Of a stretch of 64,000 nucleotides of DNA, positions 34,906 to 46,900 are shown in pieces; the first letter of the stretch is position 1, and every line of letters starts with the position of its first letter. The position numbers were made by a program, and so were the translations under genes. The notes beneath the pieces are model-generated. The model ran no database searches. It saw only the letters and a program-made list of their open reading frames with translations, and was not told where the DNA came from. The stretch comes from Pelodera strongyloides. Taxonomy: Eukaryota; Nematoda; Chromadorea; Rhabditida; Rhabditidae. Location of the stretch: assembly GCA_036852015.1 (NCBI GenBank), contig JAANDG010000222.1, positions 124,001 through 188,000 of the forward strand, in the 5' to 3' direction.

Positions 34906-36392
34906 TTAATTATAAATTATTTTTATTCTTAATCATTAGGATTATTATTCTCATTTAATAATAAAAAAGTAACTACTTCGGTTCTTAAAATACGAATGTG
35001 TGGTCATACTGTACCGAATCTAATCATGAGGAACGAACAAACAATGCTTGCATTTTGTCAAAGAATAAAAACCTATGTGAAACTTAGCGATATAGTTGAA
35101 GCCCAAAAAAATAATACCCTGCGAAACTCCCCAACCCTCTAGAAACTATAGAAACGAGCAAACTCGCGCATTAACCACGCTACCGTGAATCTTTTCTAGC
35201 AAAACCACAAAATTTTCAAAAATATTTATTAATATACATAAGCAAAATATAATCGAATAGACTTGACATATAGGGAATTCTTAATAGTATAGAGATTATC
35301 AGTTTGAGGAACGACGGTTTAGTGACGACGCGTTATACGCCTAGAGCTACCAAAACAAACGGCCAAAATTTTCCAAATTTAAAAATTTAACATTCATTGA
35401 GAATCTAACTTTAAGCTCAAATAAAACCTTACAAACTATATATTAACCGAGAACCAGAGCACAACATGACTAATACCATAAATAAAAACAAATTAGCATA
35501 AACATCAGATTCAGGGTACTAATTTATGGACACAATTACAGTAAGCACACACGATGAACAAACAACATAAGAAATCACTAGAGTATCAGCTAATAAATTA
35601 AGAATATACAAAGTAATACCGCACCTCTATACATGACGTAGAAGCTGGATCCGATCAATTATCAACTAGCAAGCAATTACCAAAGTAAGAATGTCTAATT
35701 TATTACTTATCTAATCTAATTGCCTAGATCTAACTCAGATCCAGTCCACTTAGCGTGCACCAAAATTAACTTTAAGAACCTTATGAACTTTATGAGAATC
35801 AAATAAATACATAACGCATCTCAGCAAAAATACGAAAAGTGAACTTTGGTATGCAAAAACGAGCTCAGTCTTTACAAATTACAAAAATGGCCAAGAGTTT
35901 GCGTAGTCCACACGGGGCAATGGTTAGACAAATGAAAGATTAAAAAAACAAGCAAGGTGTGTACATAAACGAGATTCTTCTTAATAACAAATCTTACTCA
36001 CAAACAGCCAGAGTACGTACTGAAAATGAACCAAAAATCTAAAAGACTAGCCTTCGCATTGGTAAAATAATAGAGCCCATAGTATGGATTAAATAAATAG
36101 TATTAATGAGCATGTACAAGGTGAAGCAAGCCGAGCAAGAGTAGCACAGTATCAAAGAGACCATGAATTCGACACACATCTGTTATTAACGGGAACATAT
36201 CGCGTTAAATACTACAGTCGAATTCAGTTTCTATTAGTCGAAAACTTGAAACAATAACGCGGACAAAAGCACAAGTGGAAGTAAAAAAGAACAGGGAAAC
36301 CGGCAGGACAACACAACTAGGAATCGGTACTTTTGCTTCCATATTCAATTAGTATAAAGCCAAGAACACGCTACAAACTGAAAATGGAAACC
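34906..36392. other. Intergenic between PIP4K and KIF3A
   Basis: AT-rich, no exons or repeats recognised. It must hold the KIF3A promoter and the PIP4K 3' UTR. Confidence 0.55.
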
Positions 36393-39300
36393 TCAATTTG
36401 AAACAGCTCGCGTCACGAATTCCATCAGCCGTTTCGAGTACTGAAAATATATTACTAAACTTAACATATCAGGGATTAACAAGAATCCCCGATTTCTATA
36501 TATTCAATTAAATTAAAAGTTTGAGTTCCCTGATTACACAACACACTGTGGTAACGAACTCTATAAACCCTATACTTCAACGTAAATTCACTATATACTC
36601 CAAATATGCATGCACCCTTCACTAACACTGACCCCATCGTTGCGGCCACGTTGCTACTACCAACAATAATCGTACAAAGTAAAAAAAAAAGTACAAGAAA
36701 AATGTCGAACCTGATCCGGTTTCACTGTGCTAATATTCTCCACATCACTTCCGTACTTGACAGTCTTTGCTGCAGTTGCCGTACGCTTCTTCACACCATA
36801 ATATGTGAGGATATCAACGAGGCCGATGAAATAGATCAACCGTTGCTCACAATCTAAATGTCCATCATTATACAACATATAACTAAACTAAATCGTCAAC
36901 GTTAACGCTACTACTCGAAAGCAGATAGTCACTGGCGTCTTTCAATGCTCAGCAGGCAAAACAAAAACGGACGGGACCATATTACCCAACATACCAATTA
37001 TCAACTTATTTTATATACGTATGAATGCTCCATACAGATAAAAGCAATGTTGGAAAGAAGAAGCTTGTATACCAACTTTTGTAATTATTTATAAGTATGA
37101 TAAGTATACGCGTTTTTCGCATTATTTATCTGTATGATAAACTACTGACAATGAGTCTCATCCAATTGAAACATAAAAAAACTAACCTGGAGAGGAGGAG
37201 ATCGCATAAAACTCGTCGTCCAGTTCCGGTCCACCTTCTTGTGAAGGGAACGCGCCCGTGGAGGGAATGGGTGAATCGGGCGGCGTCGGCGCCAGTTCAT
37301 CGCCACTGAATTTAAATACAATCAAGCCAATCGTGAGCTTACTTGATAAGTAAAAGGAACTAATCATAATTACGTCATGCCAAAAAAGTGCTGCAAAATT
37401 TATGTTTCTTCATAGATAGAACAATGTAAAACTGTAAAAAGTCAACTCATATACATCAGAGGACATTAGTTCGCAACGGACCATATCCGCTATTACGATC
37501 GACAACAAGTAAGTAAAAATGAAGACATGGTCCTCCAATACATTAGATAAAATAAAATAAAAACTAACCTTTCTTCACTATGTTCTAAAGGCCGAGCAGC
37601 GCTCTCGGCTTGTGCCTTGTCAATGTCATGAATACCTGAAAGAAATATCATCGACTGTTACGTTCAGCACGACGTCATACTAAACTCCTCTGTTTAACAA
37701 ATCAACAGCTTGAACGTATTCAAACCAAGATAAACATATATAATGAAAATGACACTGCCGTCCGAAGCTGACATATGTTGCGTACAGATAAGGAGAATAG
37801 CATCAGTATCAGATCACTTAACACCACACGACCTCTTCTGACATATCTATAGAGGCTAAAACGGATAACGTTTTAACCTAAACAAAATAAAAACAAACCT
37901 AGCAAAAGTGAATAATCCATTAGATGTTGCTTCGCCAACCAAGTAGTATCCGACTCCAGCATCTCTAATAACTGCTTTTTGATTTCCTAAACATACACGT
38001 TAGACATCGCACGACAAGAAAATAGCTCAGTAAAGCCATTATTAAACAACTAACACATAAATAAGTGCTTAAAATTTCATTCTTTAGTCGAAACGTTTGA
38101 ACAACACGTATTACAAAGTTTAAGCTAACAACAAAGCGGATTAACACCATGACACAGTTAGTTACAATATTATTTAAAACTACAACAAATATTCAATAAA
38201 CTTAAAAAAAATATATAAAATAGTGAAAGCCAACCTCCGGTACTCGTATCTTGACATTGGAATCCAAAAAGTCATTATCTTTAAAAGTTGGTCGATCTTT
38301 TGCCCTTTCCTTCTCCGAAGCAGCACGGGAAACTGTAGAACCCTGAATTTCGGTGATTATTCGGTGATTTAGCAGATAGCGATGAAACGCACATAGAATA
38401 CGAAGTACGCAGTGACATCGGGACATCGCGCAATTAATATATGGAATCCGTGAAACATAATGTTTTAATCAAATCAAATTACAATTACAATGCTAACACT
38501 CCATGTAATATGAGACAACTTCAGTTTCAGCTGATCTCCGTCCATATGCAAAGTTCTAAGCTCTACACACCATTTTTAATAGTGCTGTCAAATATTACTT
38601 TTAAATAAAAATTTCTTCTTCTTTGTTCCTACGACTCGTTGATCCAATAAACATTATTATTATTATACTACCTGGTAAGCGTAAAACCCGTCCTCTTCTA
38701 ACGGAGAGGGTCAGTAATACATACAAACTAAAACAAAACAAGAAACCAAACTCCTAAAATCACAAATTCAACCAACCTTGAGATCATATTTTGTATGCAC
38801 ATTATACTTTCTTCCAAAAACGTTTCGCATCACAATCAAGTAGGTTTCATTTCCATCGACGGTCAATCGGTACAGGCCGAGGTACTGGGGGAGCAGGGTC
38901 TTGCCTAAACTTATTTAAAGTTTAAACGAATACTAAATATTAAATAAAAAGACAAAAAAACTGACAATGAGACAAAAAGGTTAATTAAAACAGTATATAA
39001 ATAACTTGGCGTAAAAGATGAGGCAAAAGCGAGGTAAGCACACATGATGAATACTGTCTCGTCCAGTAAAAATTCAAATCTGATTACGTATGTTACGGGG
39101 TTGCGAACTTCAATAGCTAGTTAATCTCCGAGAAGATTCTCGGAAAAAGCTCGGAAACTTTGAGGTTCTCGGGCCGAGCTCGGAAAATAGGCGGGCCGAG
39201 CTCGGGAGCCGTCTGTTTGTCCGTTTCCGAGCATTTCCCGCGGATTTTCCGAGCTTTTTCCGACAAACTTTCGTTTTCCGAGCGTTTTCCGACTAAAAAA

Positions 39301-39904
39301 CTAGTAGGAAACTAGTAAAAAACTAGCTGGTTTTTCCGCGGAAAATGCTCGGAAACAAATATCATAGTACACTCACATCAAGACATAGAGACGTAAACGC
39401 AACACACACAACATGACAACAAACTATTAAGTGCCTTTTGAAACATTTTGAATACGCATCGATGATAGATGAAAAATAAAAGCAAAAAAAACTCAAACAC
39501 TTGCCATGTTTCTCAACCACATATTCGTGGTAGGACTTCATTACGGAATGGAGTTCAGCAACTGCTTCCGAGTCCATCGACTAAAACAATTTAAATAATA
39601 ATTATTATTTTTAGGACTATTATCATACAATCATACTCCACATCCACACAATCTAAATACCTGATATCATAAGAACCAAATTTCGCAAGGTCATAACTTC
39701 AGAAATAATGTACAAGAGAATAATGAACATGCGCGGCGGAGTAAATAAACCTAAACAATTCAATATATACATAGTATAAATATTCACCTTGATGACAAAC
39801 TTCTTGTCGTACGAGACAAAGAACCTCGCTCCTCCTGAACTTGTCTTGCCTCCATCGATCTGGTCCGGGTCAGGGTCCTATAGAAAATTTTATTATTATT
39901 AATT

Positions 39905-39937
<33 letters not shown>

Positions 39938-42124
39938 TATTATTATTATTATAAATAATAACAATAAATTAATGGTAAAAAATGTGTAAATAAAAGCTCA
40001 ACACTACAAATCCGAATGTTTCAAAACGGTTATATTCCAGTCAGGAAGTCGGCCAAATGCTTCCCGCCGTTGCAAGAATCGTGAATCGCACAAAAACTCA
40101 GTACATGAAAACTCCGAAAATCCGAAATCAGGTTATATACGTAAAATACCGATTCGTACAGCTCGCAGGGAGTAAACAAACATTATAATCAAGTCATACC
40201 GGTTCATAGTGAGTGAGCGAGCGTAAATACTCATATTGGTCAACGCCAAAACGTTCGCGGAGATGTCGAAACACATTAGGGCAGTACTCTTTCACCTGCA
40301 AATATTAAAATATAGGGCTAATGACTAGGACTCCATCCTGGGCGAACCCTTGTCCCTTTCCCTTCATACAAAAGCTACATTTTGTCTTAATTATTATCAT
40401 GATTCCTCACAACTTTGTCAGCACTAGCTTTTACAATACTAATAATTATATCAGCAAACCATTCAATGTTTCCCACCCAATTATCATTCATAACTGTGAC
40501 CATAGATTCACCAAGACCAAATCAACCCTTCCGTAGTCTAGTTTAATAGTTAAAACACCCCGGAAGTAAATACAAACACCACCAAATAAATATGATGACT
40601 GAAACCGTTGACGTCTAACCCAGTCAAACAAACACATATATTAGCGACTACAGACGGAGACAGTCAGAAAAGAGAAATAGTCAAACACAGCCTGACAATA
40701 AGAGAGTGCGCAGAGAAAGAGAGAGACAAAAGAAAATGGTAAAATACAAAAACGGCGAAAATAGATAAAATCTGAGAACGCATCACGTGTATGTGCACCT
40801 AACCAATTTTGGGGAACAGATAACCGCAGACAGTTGCCAAAAACAGAAATAAATCAACCATATGACCTAATGATGCCAAACATCACATTTTGAGGGAAGG
40901 AATATTTTGACAATACTGATTAAAATTTTCGAATTAAACTTCACCTCTTCACCATATGTGAACGGTAAACAAAATGGCACATAACAACAAGCACAATACA
41001 CATAAACAAAACAAATACTAGTTGCCTGATAAATCAAAGCAAAAGGGAAGGAGAATCAAAGATCAAAGTAGTGAGACAAAACAAGGGAAACACGTTCCAA
41101 TTGCCAAGTAAAATGACAATTGACAATTAGAAGGAAGCAATTATCTATACACCAAACAAAAGCCATACCTTGAAATGACTCGGCATATTCTCCTTGTTGA
41201 ATGCGTGGTTATCGACCTTTATTTTCGTATACGCCTGGAAAAGCATATCTAGTTAACAAACTTAATCCCAATGTTAACTTAAGGAACATACTCGAAAACG
41301 TCTTTGGTAAATTTACAAGTCGCCATATATAGTAACAGATAACCGGTAACCTGCCGCTGAGTAAATAAGCGACAAAGACAAGTTTTAAACTTTCACTTTC
41401 CCTTTGTTTGGTACACTTCTGAGGCCAAATTATATTCACCACTCAATTCCCCATGGGGAATACCACGTCTTTTTCTCTGCGTGTCTCACATTAGAATGCT
41501 ATTTTCTGTCCCTAAGGAATATTTCCCCGAGGGAGTCGGAGTGGTAGATATGGTCTCTGATGATACAGTTAACTCTGATTCTAACTAACAAAGATAAATA
41601 AGATATAAAAGCTATATAAAATAAACCTTGAAATCATCGGGCATCAATAAAGTGGGAGGCGGCACGTGCATCAGTTCACCTATCGAGTGGTTTATGCCCC
41701 ACATAAACACGGACAACATCGGTTCCTGAAAATACAACATACAAAAGCTATCCAGTTAATTTCAGATCAAAACTTCAGTGAGTTACTGGAGGATTCCGGA
41801 TTCCAAATAAAATAATAAATTAACCTAGTTAACAGTAGCTCACATCCAAATTATAAATTTAAAGAAAGCATACGAAAAACTATATATACACCAGTGTCAA
41901 TCACATATGCAAAGAAAGTAACGCAACCAAGATTCCAAAGAGAAAAACCTTCAACGCTAAAAATGTCCGCAAAACAAAGGAAAATAAAGCATACAAAAAC
42001 ATACGTCAATCTAAATTCTAAATAAACCGACCTTAGCTCTGAATAGTTTCCATTTTGGCACCAAAACCTTTCCCTTTCCTTTAATCTTCGCTAACGAGCG
42101 TGGGGTTTTCTTCTTGGAGGACAT
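36393..42124 (-). CDS. PIP4K2: Phosphatidylinositol 5-phosphate 4-kinase (type II PIP kinase)
   Basis: Phosphorylates PI(5)P to PI(4,5)P2. Thirteen exons with matching phases: 42032-42124, 41627-41725, 41169-41234, 40200-40295, 39788-39877, 39505-39580, 38777-38904, 38235-38342, 37899-37986, 37569-37635, 37187-37305, 36711-36853, 36393-36440; 406 residues, as in vertebrate PIP4K2. Seen: basic N terminus, [56 protein letters not shown] (DLKGS 214-218), [18 protein letters not shown] (MDYSLL 275-280), an insert [24 protein letters not shown] and the C-terminal YSKRLMEFV. The Ala/Val-Lys activation-loop context ([14 protein letters not shown]) is PIP4K-like rather than PIP5K-like. The intron after exon 6 uses a GC donor (CATG|GCAAGT at 39504/39505). 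With a GT donor two bases further on, the conserved HGKTLLPQ would be broken. It lies in the same orientation as its neighbours. Confidence 0.95.
38630..38672 (+). repeat. Retroposon 3' tail (GACTCGTTGAT type) in a PIP4K intron
   Basis: CGACTCGTTGATCCAATAAA followed by CATTATTATTATTATA; the same tail as 22484 and 27765. Confidence 0.5.
39120..39360. repeat. TCCGAGC-rich imperfect palindrome in a PIP4K intron
   Basis: Left half words CTCGGAAA and GCTCGGAAA, right half words TTTCCGAGC and TTTTCCGAGC, and a final CCGCGGAAAATGCTCGGAAA. The intron sequence between exons 7 and 6 can therefore fold on itself in several registers. No TSD or family assignment. Confidence 0.6.
41440..41570. repeat. 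Dispersed repeat, copy 1 (PIP4K intron)
   Basis: Similar in word order to 45775-45900: a GGGGAATAC block, then GTG.CTCTCA, GAATG.TATTTTCT, CCC.AA.GAATATTT, GAGGGA.TCG.AGTGGT and CTGATGAT/CTGATCAT. Too diverged to define ends. Confidence 0.5.
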
Positions 42125-43924
42125 CTTATTCTCTTTTCTGAAAAATAAATAAATGAAATAACTTCTTCGAGCCACAATCTCTGAATAGAACGAACAAATG
42201 CTAAAAAAACATGAGTGTAAATTGTAAACAGCTAGCTAAAACTCATATAATGATTGACCGACAAAGAGATGATGCATAAATAAGGTTACATTATAACAAC
42301 AATACAACAGTAATATTAATCCTAGTTCTCTAAGAGAACATAATATAGACCCTGGCCATAAGGTAGGGCCACATTGGCCATCAACGTCTATAGTAATTAG
42401 TAATGTTCCCAACAAAGACACAAAATGGACTTGTTTGGGCGCAACAAGCCCCTTTCTTTAGTTTACGGGGGACGGGAGGACTCGGGGAGCCCCCAACAGA
42501 TATTGACAAGCAGCTGCCCGCCTGCACCCACACCGAGGGGAAGAGCAGAGAACACCGAGTGCGCACAACAAAACACAACGCGCCTCGACCCACCCTAATC
42601 AACTGTGCGCAACATAAACTAGATGGAGTTACGAGTTCCAAAGTTAATAACTAACCATACGCCAACAAGTATGGACTCAAATGTAGACCCAAGGCCATAC
42701 TAATACAAATGACCAATTAACGGCTGAAAGAGAAAATAAAATTAAGCCAGGTTGGCTTATAGTAAATAACTCCCAAGTAAATATTAGGAATGAAGAAACA
42801 TCCCATAGCAAAACAAGAGGACACTAACAGTGATTCCAAGTGTCAAACGTTTATAAAAATTTCAGTGTATAATCATCGGCATGCGTAAAAAATAAAACTA
42901 TAGTACATGGAGGTATTGAGAAAAATTAAAAAGCAATCGTAACATAAGCACTACTTGAGTAACCGGTATAATACCAGCATTAAAGGGACAGGCCCATCAA
43001 AGTAAACCTATATTTACGACGTATTCATAATGTGTATAGAGCATTTTTATTACAATATATACAAACCCAATTTCACCTACTTTCGCCCTCGAGGACTTTT
43101 TCCGATTTGCTCATCATCATATGTATACCGTAAAACTGCAGAGATCGAAGCTGTCTACGCAAATTTATCAAGAAATTAAAATGCGAGCTAGATTTGCATA
43201 TACACCTTGGAAGTCTGCAGCTTTATGGTATACATATGATGATGAGCAGATCGGAAAAAGTCCTCGAGGGCGAAAGTAGGTGAAATTTGGTTTGTATATA
43301 TTGTAATAAAAATGCTTTATATACATTATGAACGTTTCGTAAATATAGGTTTACTTTGATGGGCCTGTCCCTTTAATATATTTAAAAATGTTTTCATAAT
43401 ACGAGCTATGAGGAGTTGCCAAAATACATATACGGTTACTGTATATAAATTGAGCATTTAAGAAGAAAATGTCAAATTTTAGCAGTGTATTAGTATTAAT
43501 AAGTATTGAGCAATTTTGGAAAGAGATCACAACTCATAAACAACAAAAGTGAGAACCAAAGTAAAAGTTACTCGTAAGAAAATATAAAACATGCAAATGC
43601 AAATTTAAACAAGAACCAACCGTGAACATTTGTCTTTGTTACCGAGTTACCGTAATCAACAATTCAATTCTGAACCTGTACAAGTGAATAAAAAATAAAG
43701 GTAAAGAAATTAAATCCACCTGCAAAACGATGATACATACGGGCACATTCCCGTAAATACACTACCACAAAAAGACACTACAGTATACACAATACAAAAG
43801 TCCTATTACCTTACACAACGCTATACAATATTACAGAACACAAAGTAATTGTGAAATTAAGCTGTTCACCGGAATGTCCATCACTTGTTATTTAGAATAC
43901 ATAATCCAAGATCCTCACTTTTCC
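42125..43924. other. Intergenic between kinesin-14 and PIP4K, with one complete MITE
   Basis: Contains the 42979-43376 palindrome and a GC-rich patch near 42430-42600 with frames open on both strands. No supportable exon. The PIP4K promoter and kinesin-14 3' UTR belong here. Confidence 0.55.
42979..43376. mobile_element. 398-bp palindromic MITE, AAAGGGACAGG family, TTAA ends
   Basis: The left end TTAAAGGGACAGGCCCATCA is the inverse of the right end TGATGGGCCTGTCCCTTTAA. The arms are about 180 bp each and share TACTTTCGCCCTCGAGGAC / GTCCTCGAGGGCGAAAGTA and ATCATATGTATACC. Flanks carry TTAA. A half copy lies at 675-871. Confidence 0.9.
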
Positions 43925-46900
43925 TTACTTGGTACTCTTTTGCGGTCCTCCGTTCGTATTCGCCAACTAGAAGAATAATACACAAGTTACGACACATAAC
44001 AACGTAACACATCTTAACCTAAAGCCTAACTAAACACTCAACTCAATGAAATTGCCCAAGCTCCAGCACAGTACACTACTCCTAACTCTAAATACAGTGC
44101 ACTACACAGCATCAAAGTGAGTAAATGAGACGAGACACCGGTTCCTATCAATTTCTAGCATCGGATTCTGTATACTTGTTAATAGTTCACAATGTGAATG
44201 TGACTGTACTGTTCACGACAATAAACTGTTCTTCATTACCAACGATAAGTAACAAAGGCCAGTGTTTACAAAGACATAAAACAACGTGTACCTGTCCAGC
44301 AAATTCAATGCTCCTCTTAGTTTCGGTAGCCACTGATGCCACAGGTGAAGGGTTCAATGTGACGATAATCATTGTCTTCGACTTTCCACCACCCAGCGAG
44401 TCCGACAGAAGGGAGGTCAATTTGGAAGAGCGGTACGGAACATGTTGTTGCTGAAAGGTAAAAGGTAAAGTTAGTTAGACCCAGCAACAGAACCAAACTT
44501 TGCATGCATCTTTATGCACGTTCCTGCTACCCTGCTTCCTGCAATCCCCCAATCAAGGCTGGTTCAATACGGTTCTCAGCGACCATGACGATAATTTAAA
44601 AAAAAAAAAAATAAATAAAAAACATGACTTTCACCACTGACTTTCACCACCACTTCACTTCACCAGATTCACCACACCGTCACGTTCCCCCATCGACCCA
44701 AGAAAAGACAGCAAACTACGAACCACAAACAAACAACAACAACTCACCTTGGTCAGCTGGGCACGGATGCACATTTGTAGAGTAGACAAAGTATGGTTGA
44801 TCGACTTCAATTCCTCGAAGCTGACAATAGGAAAAATCGATTTACGCTCACGCCTCAGCCTCACTATACCGTTTACGCCAACTCGCCACATTGCCAAGCG
44901 ACGCAATGAGGTAAGTTGATGTGCCTAACGCAGGAATAAAAAAAATCATCCCTAACGGCGCTTACTTATGTAGTACAACGGCCCAAAATAATTGCCCTGT
45001 TCCTCATAACCTAACCTAACCTAACCAAAAACCAACAAAATCAATTGCTGACCGTTCGCCCTCGGCTCCAGATTCCTTCAAACGCTCTGAACCGGCCAGA
45101 TCGGCCAAGTTCAACACTGCAGCTGTGGTTTCGCCTAAATGTATAAATTAAATAGAAAGATGAAATACGCTAAAGCCCAGTGAAGCCGAGCACACATCAA
45201 TGCTACATTTTTTTGTTACAAACATTGAGTGATTGAGTGATAAACCAAACTATGAACTCTTTGTAAAACACTCCGCAGGCAATAAACCATATCAGAAACA
45301 TTGTTCTCTTCAAAGAAGCTATATTGCAAAGGTACATTTGCACTAACCGTTGACCACTCAAGAACAGGATCTTATCATGTTTATCATATACAAAACGCAT
45401 AGGTAATAGATCAAAAAGTATTTAAAATGATTAACAGTAACAGTAGTAATTTAATAAGAAGAAAAGGTCCATCTATTGAATGATAATAGATGAAAAGTGT
45501 AAGCGAAGCTCCTACCTGTTCGCTCGTTGGTGCCCTCAACTCTGAGTGTGAAGACTGCATGACTCCTCGATGACTGCACGTTGCACTTCGTGGCCGCAGT
45601 ACGTCGAGTCAGATCAGCCCGCGCAAGCAGCACTTCCACCTAACAATAAGAAATACTTTACTGACACATTCAAATCAAGTGCGGACGTATACTTTCGTGC
45701 GCCATGTAGAAAATAAGAAATTTCCTACAAAACAACACATAAACGCACTCTATACAGTACGATTTTTGGCGTAAGATAGTGCCTTGGGGGAAATACTTCC
45801 TTTTCCCTGTGACTCTCATGCTTGAATGTTATTTTCTCCCCCCAATGAATATTTTTACGCTGAGGGAATCGAGTGGTGATGAACATTGCTTCTGATCATT
45901 TCAAAACAACTCACATCGTCATTGTCCCGAACCAGGTGCTGACTGAGGCCAGTCACCCTGACCTTGTCGGCCATTTGCACAGACAAACGGGGTCTGTTGT
46001 CGGCGAGCAGATCATACACCTCCTCGTTGTACACTTCCAGGAACGCGGCGTGGAACTCGAACTAGAAAATGCATGTGAAACATTACCAGGGCATAAACTG
46101 CAGCGGTGAGGTGAGTCCGGAGGTTGTTCGCGAAATTTTGCATAGTTCTTACGCGTTTCTGACCTGACACACTCCTCGTACCGTCTCAAACTCTAATTCA
46201 GGTGGTTGTTCGCCGGTGAGCTCACAGACTGTACTTACCGTTTATTGAATAATTTTATTGTATTGTATTTTATTGTATTATTGTAATTGTATTGTATTTA
46301 TTGAAGTTAGTTTATTCTCACCGGAGTAACATCAAATTACTGGTCGTTTTATTTTGAACAATGACAAACTTGTGGTTGTGCATTATGCATTCTATGTATG
46401 CATAATAAACAATAATATAATCAGTACGAACCTTCCATCCAATCTTCTCCAAGCCCCGCATCTTGTCCTTGAGGAAGCCGACAGCTCGGGGAATGATGCC
46501 CGCTGCCTCTCCCTCCCCACCTCGCATCGTGTACGTCTTCCCCGACCCAGTCTGCCCATACGCAATTATCGTCACGTTTTGACCATAGAGCACCGACTAA
46601 ACAAACAAAATTAACAATTATTTTTGTAAGATCAATATAAAAAAAAACCCGCTAACTGTGCAAAAGTGATAAAAAAAATATGGTAATATCGCTCATGTCC
46701 GCGGTGGAATGGTGTTTATGGTAACCTCAATGACGTATCAGATTATCATATAGATCTGTAACCTATAATGCTATTGAGATGTTCCGATAGGACAATTTGT
46801 GAAAGCACAGCAATAGAACAAGTGCACAAGGCGACGACGATGTTTCAAAAACATACCAAGAGCAACTCGGAAACCCCGTTGAACACTGCCTCCTGTCTCT

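Noticed and set aside
45008..45026. Interstitial telomere
   Set aside because: Only four CCTAA units next to a splice donor; easily chance.
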